From positions 1-30,887 of the forward strand of contig JBDRNO010000308.1 in NCBI GenBank assembly GCA_043811005.1: DNA of 30,887 bases. Reading direction: 5' to 3'. The notes under the pieces are model-generated. The model made no database searches and was not told the DNA's origin. It was given only the letters and a program-made list of their open reading frames with translations. Made by a program: the position numbers and the translations under genes. The stretch is from JBDRNO01 sp043811005. GTDB taxonomy: Bacteria > Bacteroidota > Bacteroidia > NORP154. Shown piece after piece: positions 1 through 6,488 of this stretch; position 1 is the first letter of the stretch; every line of letters begins with the position of its first letter.

Positions 1-17
1 CAAAGGTTACAAATTTT

Positions 18-93
18 TGATTTCACAGATTATCCACCAAAGGCGGATCAGACTTAGGGGGAAAAATCAGTGAAATCTGTGTAATCTGTGGTC
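18..93. repeat. ATCTGTG-type interspersed repeat, left copy
   Basis: Two facing segments, one near 18-32 (GATTTCACAGATTA) and one at 70-93 (GTGAAATCTGTG followed by TAATCTGTGG), form an imperfect inverted repeat. A related sequence in the opposite orientation lies at 30604-30650, at the other end of the window. Between the arms, 33-47 is a degenerate version of the CAGCTG-core palindrome family found elsewhere in the window. No gene is visible here. It looks like an interspersed repeat rather than a regulatory site for the gene at 440. Confidence 0.6.
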
Positions 94-140
94 AAAAAAT
101 AACTAATAAATATAATCTACCTGCAAGTATTGAGAAGTTA

Positions 141-270
141 CGGACGTCATTGTAAGGGCGAAGCCCGAAGAATCTACCAGCTACTTGTACCGACCTGTCA
201 AAAAAGCATTTTGCCGTGGACGTCACTATTAGCTGGTAGATCCTTCGCTTCGCTCAGGATGACAATAGTA
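141..270. repeat. Inverted-repeat element with CTGGTAGAT arms
   Basis: Arms at about 159-183 and 231-253 are reverse complements with a few mismatches (AGCTGGTAGA then CTTCG and CTTCGC). Inside them, GGACGTCA occurs near both ends of the element (142-149 and 218-225). The CTTCGCTTCGCTCAGGATGA segment at about 244-262 resembles part of the repeat-like tail of the antiporter gene near 18143-18160. A short open frame over this region has no protein-like composition and is not called as a gene. The whole 1-439 spacer holds only repeats as far as I can see. Confidence 0.55.
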
Positions 271-393
271 TTTTTTTGGGGTACGATTTTTAATTCTCTG
301 AATAATTTGGTAGTTTCCCCATTTGGTTTTATTTTTTTATAGGTATATTTGATTTCAATTTTCTATAGTGAAAACCATGTTAATTTGAATTAT

Positions 394-428
394 GATTTCC
401 TAATCCGCCAGCTGGCGGATAGGAAATC
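394..428. repeat. CAGCTG-core palindrome with long arms
   Basis: Core TCCGCCAGCTGGCGGA at 404-419 is a perfect palindrome. Flanking arms GATTTCCTA and TAGGAAATC extend it to 35 bp with a one-base bulge. It lies 11 bp before the start codon of the DUF3667 gene, so it could form a hairpin in the 5' leader, or simply be an insertion. A diverged copy with matching arms is at 26481-26515. Confidence 0.8.
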
Positions 429-439
429 TCATCGTACCA

Positions 440-1459
440 ATGCCCAAAAAACTCCGAAAAAGCACCTATTGTTTAAACTGCGGTAAGGTGCTGACTGATG
501 CTAACAATTTCTGCCCTGACTGCGGGCAGCAAAACACAGCAACAAATGTTACTTTGGGTATATTGTTCAGAGACTTGTTGGATGATTTCCTCTCCTATGA
601 TTCACGTCTCACTAAAAGTGTTGTCCCATTGCTCTTAAAACCCGGCCTTCTTACTAAGGAATACAATGCAGGTAAAAGGATAAAGTTCTTTCCTCCTTTA
701 AGGATGTATTTTATTATCAGTGTAATCTTCTTCCTGATCCCCTCAGTTGAAGAACCTCAAAAAGACAATGAACAAACCGCTACGGTCTACGAGTCTTATT
801 CAGATTCATCAAAAATACGGTATGAAGCTTCAGGGGGAACCGATGATAAAAAGGACCTGACACATATAGGATTTTCTACTGACTCTGCTGGTAACAGAGG
901 AATCAATTTTGACATCAGTAATATTGACAAATCAAGGTTAACGGAAAAGCAATATGTTGACAGCATAATAAACGGGGTTATTGATTCACTTCATATTGAA
1001 AAAGAAACCCTTACAGCAAGTATGATTGATAGAACAGGCAGGAAGTTGTTAGGCATGATCGAAGACGGGGGTGAAAAATTTGTAAAAGATCTGCAGAACA
1101 ATATTCCTACAATGGTATTCTTTTTACTGCCGGTTTTTGCATTTTTATTAAAGATCCTGTATTTCCGGATTAAACCCCTCTATGTTGAATGCCTGATCTT
1201 TTCATTGCATTTTCATTCTTTTGCCTTTATCATATTTGCAATCCAGTCTCTGCTCAATTTTTTCGGTGTATTTAATAAACTGATTGAATTTGGCGGGTTA
1301 CTTCTTATTTGCTTTTATCTCGTTGCGGCTCTGAGAAACGTGTTCAGGCGGAATTATTTTAAGACTATTCTGAAATTCCTCTTATTGTCACTTACGTATG
1401 TTGCTTGTCTTGCAATCTCGTATGCGATGACATTTTTGATTACTTTGTTGTTGTATTGA
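440..1459 (+). CDS. DUF3667 family membrane protein with zinc ribbon
   Basis: This 339-residue protein starts with a zinc-ribbon-like segment, CLNCGKVL (residues 11-18) paired with CPDCGQQN (about 26-33), which gives the four cysteines of a small metal site. It is followed by the typical DUF3667 stretch containing DSRLTKSVVPLL and LLKPGLLTKEY, then a hydrophobic segment near residues 92-105 (MYFIISVIFFLIP). A polar, probably non-cytoplasmic region follows at about 110-225, and three or more hydrophobic segments fill the C-terminal third. DUF3667 proteins are common in Bacteroidota and have no established function. The gene stands alone, with a palindrome just before the start codon. Its stop codon lies inside the 56-bp palindrome shared with the convergent methyltransferase gene. 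Family assignment is by recognition of motif order; role unknown. Confidence 0.85.
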   Translation: MPKKLRKSTYCLNCGKVLTDANNFCPDCGQQNTATNVTLGILFRDLLDDFLSYDSRLTKSVVPLLLKPGLLTKEYNAGKRIKFFPPLRMYFIISVIFFLIPSVEEPQKDNEQTATVYESYSDSSKIRYEASGGTDDKKDLTHIGFSTDSAGNRGINFDISNIDKSRLTEKQYVDSIINGVIDSLHIEKETLTASMIDRTGRKLLGMIEDGGEKFVKDLQNNIPTMVFFLLPVFAFLLKILYFRIKPLYVECLIFSLHFHSFAFIIFAIQSLLNFFGVFNKLIEFGGLLLICFYLVAALRNVFRRNYFKTILKFLLLSLTYVACLAISYAMTFLITLLLY

Positions 1460-1510
1460 ATATATCCCGATGCGTCCGACAGCTGTCGGACGCATCGGGA
1501 TATATTCAAT
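1455..1510. terminator. 56-bp perfect palindrome between convergent genes
   Basis: Every base from 1455 to 1510 pairs symmetrically about the 1482/1483 boundary, giving a 28-bp perfect stem. The stop codon of the plus-strand gene (TGA, 1457-1459) and that of the minus-strand gene (1506-1508) are mirror images inside it. The centre, TCCGACAGCTGTCGGA (1475-1490), is a compensated variant of the TCCGCCAGCTGGCGGA family. There is no long T-run, so intrinsic termination is plausible in both directions but not certain; protection of both mRNA 3' ends is another possible role. Confidence 0.75.
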
Positions 1511-3107
1511 TTCTCACAAGCAACACAACATTCTCAACATGCGGTGTATGAGGGAACATATCTATTGGCTGGATTTTACTAACTATATATTTCTCGCTTA
1601 ACAGAGCTATATCCCTCGCCTGAGTGGCTGGATTGCAGCTCACATAAACAATCTTTTCGGGCGCTATCTCCAGTATCTTTTTCACAACATCCTTGTGCAT
1701 CCCTGCTCTTGGCGGATCGGTTATTATTACATCCGGAGTTCCGTTCCTGTCAATAAAATCTTCGTTTAAAATATCCTTTATATCACCTGCATAGAAAGAA
1801 GTGTTGGTAATTCCATTGATCTCTGAATTGACCCTGGCATCTTCCACTGCTTCCTGCAAATATTCCAATCCCACAACTTTTTTTGCCTTATCTGCAATAT
1901 AATCAGCAATTGTGCCGCTGCCGGTATATAGATCATATACTGTCTCTTCTCCACTCAATTGAGCAAAATCACTTACAACATTGTACAATTCACACGCCTG
2001 CTCGATGTTGGTCTGGAAAAAGGATTTGGCGCCAATTTTAAATCTCAAATGACCTATCTTCTCATAAATACAATCGCTCCCTTTAAATGTTTTTATATCC
2101 AGGTCGGAAATTGTATCGTTTTTCTTTGGATTGATCACATACATCAGTGAAGTGATCTCCGGGAATTTATCAGCCAGATGGTTCAAGAGGTTTTCGCGTT
2201 GTTCGGCATCTTCATAGAAAAAGCTGATGATGACCAATATTCCTCCGTTTAATGATGGTGGTTTTACGAGCGATGGCTCTCCCTCTCCGCCATCTGGCGG
2301 AAGGACCGGGGAGGTGCTTATCCGAATAATAAGATTCCGCAAGAATCCCTCCTGCTTTCTGATATCAAAAAATGTCAATTTATTATTTATCGCATATTCC
2401 TTAACAGCCAACCGGATGGCATTAGAGGGGTTCTTTTGGAGGTGACAATGGTTGATATCAAGCACTTTGTCAAACCGCCGGGGAATATGAAAACCAAGGG
2501 CATTCACCTCACCCCCTAGCCCCCTCTCCGCCAGCTGGCGGAGAGGGGAAATAGTATTAATTTCATCTTTAGTTAACCATCTCTTATTTGAAAATGTAAA
2601 CTCCAGCTTATTCCTGTAATATTCGGTTCTTTTTGAAGGAATAATGGGCATAATAGTTACGTTTTTTGAAAGGTTTCCTAACTGCGCCTTTAACACACCC
2701 CCAGACCCCCTCTTTTTAGATGGAGAGAGCTCACGCGATGGCTCTCCCTCTCCTTCGGAGAGTACCGGGGAGAGGTGCCCAATCCTCCTCAAACTATCCT
2801 CAACCTGTTTCTGCTTGTAAAACAATTGTGTCTCATAAGATATATTCTGCCATTTGCATCCTCCACAAACACCAAAATGCTCACAGACAGGTTCAATCCT
2901 TTTATCAGAATATTTATGGTATTTAGTTACCTTGCCCTCAAGATAAGACCTCTTTTTGCGGGTAACCTGTATATCAACTATATCTTCAGGAACAGCATTC
3001 CCAATAAACACTACAAGGTTGTCAACTTTGGCGATAGCATTTCCTTCAGCGCCTAAATCTATAACCAAAGCATTTTTAAAAACCGGCAGATTTCTTCTTT
3101 TTTTCAT
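1506..3107 (-). CDS. rlmD: 23S rRNA (uracil-5-)-methyltransferase, RlmD/TrmA type
   Basis: The 533-residue product matches the SAM-dependent rRNA uridine C5 methyltransferases. A TRAM-like N-terminus is followed by an iron-sulfur cysteine set, CEHFGVCGGCKWQ (Cys75, Cys81, Cys84) with a fourth candidate in NHCHLQ (Cys221). The methyltransferase domain shows SFFQTN, the SAM-binding YDLYTGSGTI (391-400), DPPRAGMHKD (464-473), the nucleophile loop VSCNPATQ (Cys491) and the C-terminal PHTPHVEN. It is longer than expected. Residues of about 112-146, 187-203 and 265-289 are low-complexity segments encoded by repeat DNA, and without them the length would be about 460. The iron-sulfur, SAM and catalytic motifs are intact, so the enzyme is probably active. 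A promoter sits directly upstream, with a very short or absent leader. RlmD, RlmC and TrmA cannot be told apart with certainty, so the symbol is tentative. Confidence 0.88.
   Translation of the reverse strand: MKKRRNLPVFKNALVIDLGAEGNAIAKVDNLVVFIGNAVPEDIVDIQVTRKKRSYLEGKVTKYHKYSDKRIEPVCEHFGVCGGCKWQNISYETQLFYKQKQVEDSLRRIGHLSPVLSEGEGEPSRELSPSKKRGSGGVLKAQLGNLSKNVTIMPIIPSKRTEYYRNKLEFTFSNKRWLTKDEINTISPLRQLAERGLGGEVNALGFHIPRRFDKVLDINHCHLQKNPSNAIRLAVKEYAINNKLTFFDIRKQEGFLRNLIIRISTSPVLPPDGGEGEPSLVKPPSLNGGILVIISFFYEDAEQRENLLNHLADKFPEITSLMYVINPKKNDTISDLDIKTFKGSDCIYEKIGHLRFKIGAKSFFQTNIEQACELYNVVSDFAQLSGEETVYDLYTGSGTIADYIADKAKKVVGLEYLQEAVEDARVNSEINGITNTSFYAGDIKDILNEDFIDRNGTPDVIITDPPRAGMHKDVVKKILEIAPEKIVYVSCNPATQARDIALLSEKYIVSKIQPIDMFPHTPHVENVVLLVRN
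2241..2315 (-). repeat. In-frame repeat insertion 3 in rlmD
   Basis: This segment encodes about residues 265-289, read as SPVLPPDGGEGEPS and following. It interrupts a conserved strand that would otherwise join LIIRIST to ILVIISFFYED. It shares the exact 19-mer GCGATGGCTCTCCCTCTCC (2270-2288) with insertion 1 and contains a near-palindrome of the CAGCTG-core family at 2286-2301. The boundaries are estimates from the protein reading. Confidence 0.7.
2499..2549 (-). repeat. In-frame repeat insertion 2 in rlmD
   Basis: This segment encodes about residues 187-203 (SPLRQLAERGLGGEV). It contains a 28-bp perfect palindrome at 2521-2548 made of CCCCTC arms around the TCCGCCAGCTGGCGGA core (2527-2542). 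The frame is kept across the element. The boundaries are estimates. Confidence 0.7.
2670..2774 (-). repeat. In-frame repeat insertion 1 in rlmD
   Basis: This segment encodes about residues 112-146, starting HLSPVLSEGEGEPS. It separates RRIGHL from VTIMPIIPSKRTEYYRNKLE, which are probably contiguous in relatives. It carries the 19-mer shared with insertion 3 at 2735-2753, exactly 465 bp away, so both copies are read in the same phase. The DNA is G/C-tract rich, unlike its surroundings. The boundaries are estimates. Confidence 0.7.
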
Positions 3108-3115
3108 TATCGGTG

Positions 3116-3147
3116 CAAATTTATATTAAAAAAAATGAGAATCGTCA
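3116..3147 (-). promoter_or_regulatory. Bacteroidota-type promoter for rlmD
   Basis: On the minus strand, TAAATTTG (3123 down to 3116) matches the -7 consensus TAnnTTTG. A TTG (3147-3145) lies 21 bp upstream as the -33 element. The predicted transcription start falls within a few bases of the ATG at 3107, so the mRNA would be leaderless or nearly so. Confidence 0.5.
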
Positions 3148-3159
3148 ATCAATGTTTAT

Positions 3160-3204
3160 GTTGGAATGTAGAGACGAGACCGGGTCTCGTCTCTACGTCC
3201 CAAC
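3160..3204. repeat. REP-like palindrome, GTAGAGACG stem
   Basis: A near-perfect palindrome of about 45 bp is centred at 3182. The inner 3168-3196 reads GTAGAGACGAGACC and its reverse complement around one central G. The outer arms TTGG and CCAA extend it with a few mismatches. It shares the GTAGAGACG/CGTCTCTAC stem with the copies inside the transposase gene at 16163-16771. It sits between the rlmD promoter and the gene at 3350. Confidence 0.8.
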
Positions 3205-3326
3205 AAAGAAAAATTTCCGTACTATATCTCTATACATTTTTTCATTATCTAACATACCTTCAATAAGAAATCTTTTTAATGGAAAGATTTTTTATATAAT
3301 TTTACAAAAAATTACAAACATTAATC

Positions 3327-3349
3327 ATTAACCAATTAAAATCAAAACC
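3327..3349 (+). promoter_or_regulatory. AT-rich leader shared with the lipoprotein gene
   Basis: The sequence ATTAACCAATTAAAATC, continuing AAAACC up to the ATG, nearly repeats the bases before the lipoprotein gene at 23380 (ATTAACCTATTAAAATT, continuing AATAACC). Both are followed by ATGAAAC. No purine-rich Shine-Dalgarno sequence is present. This may be a shared translation-initiation context for exported proteins. No clear TAnnTTTG promoter was found just upstream. Confidence 0.4.
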
Positions 3350-6214
3350 ATGAAACTAAATTTACTCCCCAAAACCCGAACCATAAAAGGTTTAATAAAA
3401 TATCTTGCAGTATTATGGTCATGTATCCTGATCTCAACAGGTGCTTATTCTCAGGTTAGCTATACGGTGGATACCGCAACCGGATGTTCGCCATTAACAG
3501 TAACATTCACAAACACAAGCGCCATCGGTGATGTTTATTGGTGGGAATTTGATGATGGCTCCGATACTTCAAGTGTCAATGTTGTTCATACATTTTACTC
3601 TGCAGGTGAATACCGGGTTAGGTTACATGCATTTGACTTCATGTGGAACTACTTAGGATCTTATGAAATGGAGATCCTTGTCCTCGGATTGGGCGGATTT
3701 TGGAGCAGTGCCGATCAATCAGGAGATTCCGTATGTGTGAACGGTGAAATAATGTTTGATTTTTCAGGTGCCGGTGATAGCATACTCTGGGATTTTGACG
3801 ATGGCGAGTTTTCAACTGAGGAGAATCCTGCTCATTCTTACTCAAGCGCAGGTACTTACTCCGTGCAACTTTTTGTTTATAGTATCTGTGGTGTTGATTC
3901 CATCACTGATCTCATATATGTAACTAACAATGCAAATCCTTCCGCACAATTTGGCTTTTTCCCAGATACGATGTGTCCCGGTGATGCCTTCTCCTTTGAA
4001 TATTGGGGATGGTCCATTTCTACTGATACTTATGTATGGGATTTCGGAGACGGAGAAATAGACTCATCCAATCAGTCATGGGGTGTAATGCATGCCTATG
4101 ATAATACCGGTGCATATCCCGTTACTTTAACCGTTACCAATATATGCGGTAATCAAAGTTCTTATACGAACACGGTAACTGTTTCAAACAGTGTATCACT
4201 GCCCAATATGACGCTGGTTTACCTGCCTGCCTGCCCGGGTGACGAAATGCTATTTGCAATACAAGGTGGCGCCCAAAGCTATGATTATCAATGGAACTTT
4301 GCCGGTGACCTTGACAGCGGTGCCACTTCGGGGGATGGGGATGCAGTAATGAAGTATCATACTTTCAGTACTATTGGTAATTACAACGTATCTGTATTAA
4401 TAACCAACGGTTGCGGTGATACAACTACTTTAACTACGGTTGCTAATGTGCAGGGTAACCTTTTTCCAGATTTTGAAAACACTATGTTCGGAATGCCTTC
4501 GGAAGGAGGTGAATCTCCCTGCCCAGGAGATTCCGTATTATTTTTTGTTGTTGGTGATGTGAACGCTTTCTGGGACTTTGGCGATGGAGACACCAGCAGC
4601 ATGACCTCCCTTCTATATGTGCAAGAAGCCGGTGGTCCAGTTACTGTCATCAGGCATGCTTATGATTCTGTAGGCACTTATTGGGCTAAGCTTACACTTA
4701 CCAATGGTTGCGGAAACTCAGCAACCGATTCCGTTCAAGTAACTATAGACACCGGAGCAGTTGCAGTAGCTGAATTTGCTTCTTCTTCTCCTGCTAATGG
4801 AATGTATTATGAAACCTGTGAATCAATAGAATTTTTTGCTATCGGTGGTGTAAGTTACTTCTGGGATTTTGGAGATGGGGAAACACTTGCAACAACCGAC
4901 TTTACTGTTTTACATACTTATTCTGATGCCGGTAATTATTATGTTTCAATGACAGTTACAAACGGCTGCGGAAATAATGCCACAGGAACTGTGATGATCA
5001 GTATAGAGGGTCCTGTAATAAACAAATCAAATATTACCTGTAATGGAAGCACCAATGGCACCGCTACCGTGATCCCTTCAGGCGGTTCGGCTCCCTACAC
5101 ATATTCATGGGATGATCCTGCTTCTCAAACTACTGCTACTGCAACCGGTTTGTCTGCAGGGACTTATACGGTCTCAGTTATCGAATCCGGTGGATGCACA
5201 AGTACATCAAGTGCAATCATCACAGAACCGGCTGCTAATACACTTACACTCACCAGTGTTAATTCCTCTTGTGGTTCTTCCGATGGTGAAGCTTCAGTTA
5301 CTGTTTCCGGTGGTTTATCTCCTTACACCTACAAATGGGATGACCCAGGTTCACAAACTACAATCACTGCAACAGGTTTACCGGCAGGAACTTATACTGT
5401 CTCGGTAACAGATGCTAATGGTTGTGAGGTAGACGGAACTATTTCAGTTAATGATGCAGGGGCTCCTACGGTTTCAATATCATCCTACTCCGGTGTTTCT
5501 TGTAACGGTGGTAGTGACGGCAGCGCAACTGTCCTGGCTACTGGAGGAGCAACACCATACACCTACAGTTGGGACGATCCTGGCTCTCAGGCAACTGCTG
5601 CTGCTACAGGATTAGCCGGAGGCACTTACTTTGCAACTGTTACAGATAACGCAGGTTGTAGCGCTTCTGCATCAGTTACAATTACTGCCCCCCCCTCGCT
5701 TGTAGTCAGTCTCGTATCTGTAGACAGCATTTCTGTTAATGGCGGCAATGATGGTATCGCAACTGTCAGTGCTACCGGTGGAACCGGGGCTTTAACATAT
5801 CTTTGGGATGACCCGTCATCACAAACCACGGCTGCTGCCAGTAATTTGATCGCGGGAACTTACGTTGTGACCGTTACTGATGGAAATGGCTGTGAGGCGA
5901 CCTTAAGTGTCACTGTATATGAACCGCCTGTTGGAATTTCAGAGATCAGCAAGGATATTGCAATCGATATCTATCCCAACCCGAATAATGGCAATTTTAA
6001 TTTAATAATGACCGGCATATCTGAAAAAAATGGTGTAATAACAATTTTAAACACATTGGGACAGGTAATATTGACTGATGATCTGCCAGGTTTAAACAGT
6101 ATGAGTGGCAGGATCATAAAAGAGGTAACTCTCCCTGGTATTCCAACAGGAATATATATTATTGAATTATCTGCAGGTAATAAATTGATTCATAAGAGGA
6201 TGGTGATTCATTAA
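3350..6214 (+). CDS. Secreted PKD/SprB-repeat protein, T9SS substrate
   Basis: This is a 954-residue exported protein. A signal peptide (about residues 1-34, hydrophobic YLAVLWSCILIS, cleavage near AYSQ) leads into six PKD-like domains (about 35-550) recognisable by WxFxDG turns such as WDFGDGE and by TNGCGN ends. Four SprB-type repeats follow (about 555-860), each with CNG or a similar turn, PYTYSWDDP, AGTYTVSV and a GC pair. The C-terminus (about 868-954) is a type A T9SS sorting domain containing IDIYPNPNNGNF and GIYIIELSAGNKLIHKRMVIH-like strands. In the family, such a domain directs export through T9SS and removal of the CTD at the cell surface. PKD and SprB repeats suggest an adhesive or matrix role, but no catalytic domain is visible. 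The repeated SprB DNA (about 5015-5930) could recombine. A strong terminator follows. Confidence 0.9.
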   Translation: MKLNLLPKTRTIKGLIKYLAVLWSCILISTGAYSQVSYTVDTATGCSPLTVTFTNTSAIGDVYWWEFDDGSDTSSVNVVHTFYSAGEYRVRLHAFDFMWNYLGSYEMEILVLGLGGFWSSADQSGDSVCVNGEIMFDFSGAGDSILWDFDDGEFSTEENPAHSYSSAGTYSVQLFVYSICGVDSITDLIYVTNNANPSAQFGFFPDTMCPGDAFSFEYWGWSISTDTYVWDFGDGEIDSSNQSWGVMHAYDNTGAYPVTLTVTNICGNQSSYTNTVTVSNSVSLPNMTLVYLPACPGDEMLFAIQGGAQSYDYQWNFAGDLDSGATSGDGDAVMKYHTFSTIGNYNVSVLITNGCGDTTTLTTVANVQGNLFPDFENTMFGMPSEGGESPCPGDSVLFFVVGDVNAFWDFGDGDTSSMTSLLYVQEAGGPVTVIRHAYDSVGTYWAKLTLTNGCGNSATDSVQVTIDTGAVAVAEFASSSPANGMYYETCESIEFFAIGGVSYFWDFGDGETLATTDFTVLHTYSDAGNYYVSMTVTNGCGNNATGTVMISIEGPVINKSNITCNGSTNGTATVIPSGGSAPYTYSWDDPASQTTATATGLSAGTYTVSVIESGGCTSTSSAIITEPAANTLTLTSVNSSCGSSDGEASVTVSGGLSPYTYKWDDPGSQTTITATGLPAGTYTVSVTDANGCEVDGTISVNDAGAPTVSISSYSGVSCNGGSDGSATVLATGGATPYTYSWDDPGSQATAAATGLAGGTYFATVTDNAGCSASASVTITAPPSLVVSLVSVDSISVNGGNDGIATVSATGGTGALTYLWDDPSSQTTAAASNLIAGTYVVTVTDGNGCEATLSVTVYEPPVGISEISKDIAIDIYPNPNNGNFNLIMTGISEKNGVITILNTLGQVILTDDLPGLNSMSGRIIKEVTLPGIPTGIYIIELSAGNKLIHKRMVIH

Positions 6215-6263
6215 ACACTTATTAAAAGGAATGGACTTTTCGCTACTGCAAATTTAAGGGTTT

Positions 6264-6301
6264 AGACTTCCGAAGTTTCAAAAACTTCGGAAGTCTTTTT
6301 A
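6264..6301 (+). terminator. Rho-independent terminator
   Basis: A perfect 15-bp stem, AGACTTCCGAAGTTT (6264-6278) pairing with 6282-6296, has a 3-base loop and runs directly into TTTTT. It follows the stop codon of the PKD protein by 50 bp and separates it from the TonB-receptor gene. The rest of the spacer (6302-6488) shows nothing recognisable beyond AT-rich DNA; I found no good TAnnTTTG promoter for the receptor. Confidence 0.85.
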
Positions 6302-6488
6302 TTAAGTGATTTTTCTGGCCTTAGCTCTCCCATAGTTGTCCAAAAAATATTTTCAGAGTAAATTAAATTAGTGTTATGTCAAAACTGTATCTGCGATTTT
6401 GTCAGGTGGAATGGTATCATGTTTTTCAGCAATATAACCACAATTATTTCGTTTATTCACAAAGCCAATAGTATTAAGTAAGGCATTA

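Noticed and set aside
130..342. Open frame of 70 codons in the first spacer
   Set aside because: It lies over inverted-repeat DNA, has no protein-like composition and no promoter or leader; explained by the repeat element.
2227..2926. Plus-strand open frames over the rlmD gene
   Set aside because: Created by the repeat insertions on the opposite strand; the minus-strand frame has all methyltransferase motifs.
440..3107. Repeat-rich genes as evidence of a defence island or prophage
   Set aside because: The neighbours are housekeeping or common Bacteroidota genes; no integrase, nuclease, toxin or phage structural gene is present apart from the RAYT and the partial transposase at the far end.
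5015..5930. Phage- or transposon-like direct repeats in the secreted protein gene
   Set aside because: They encode four SprB-type protein repeats in one continuous frame and are explained by the protein's domain structure.
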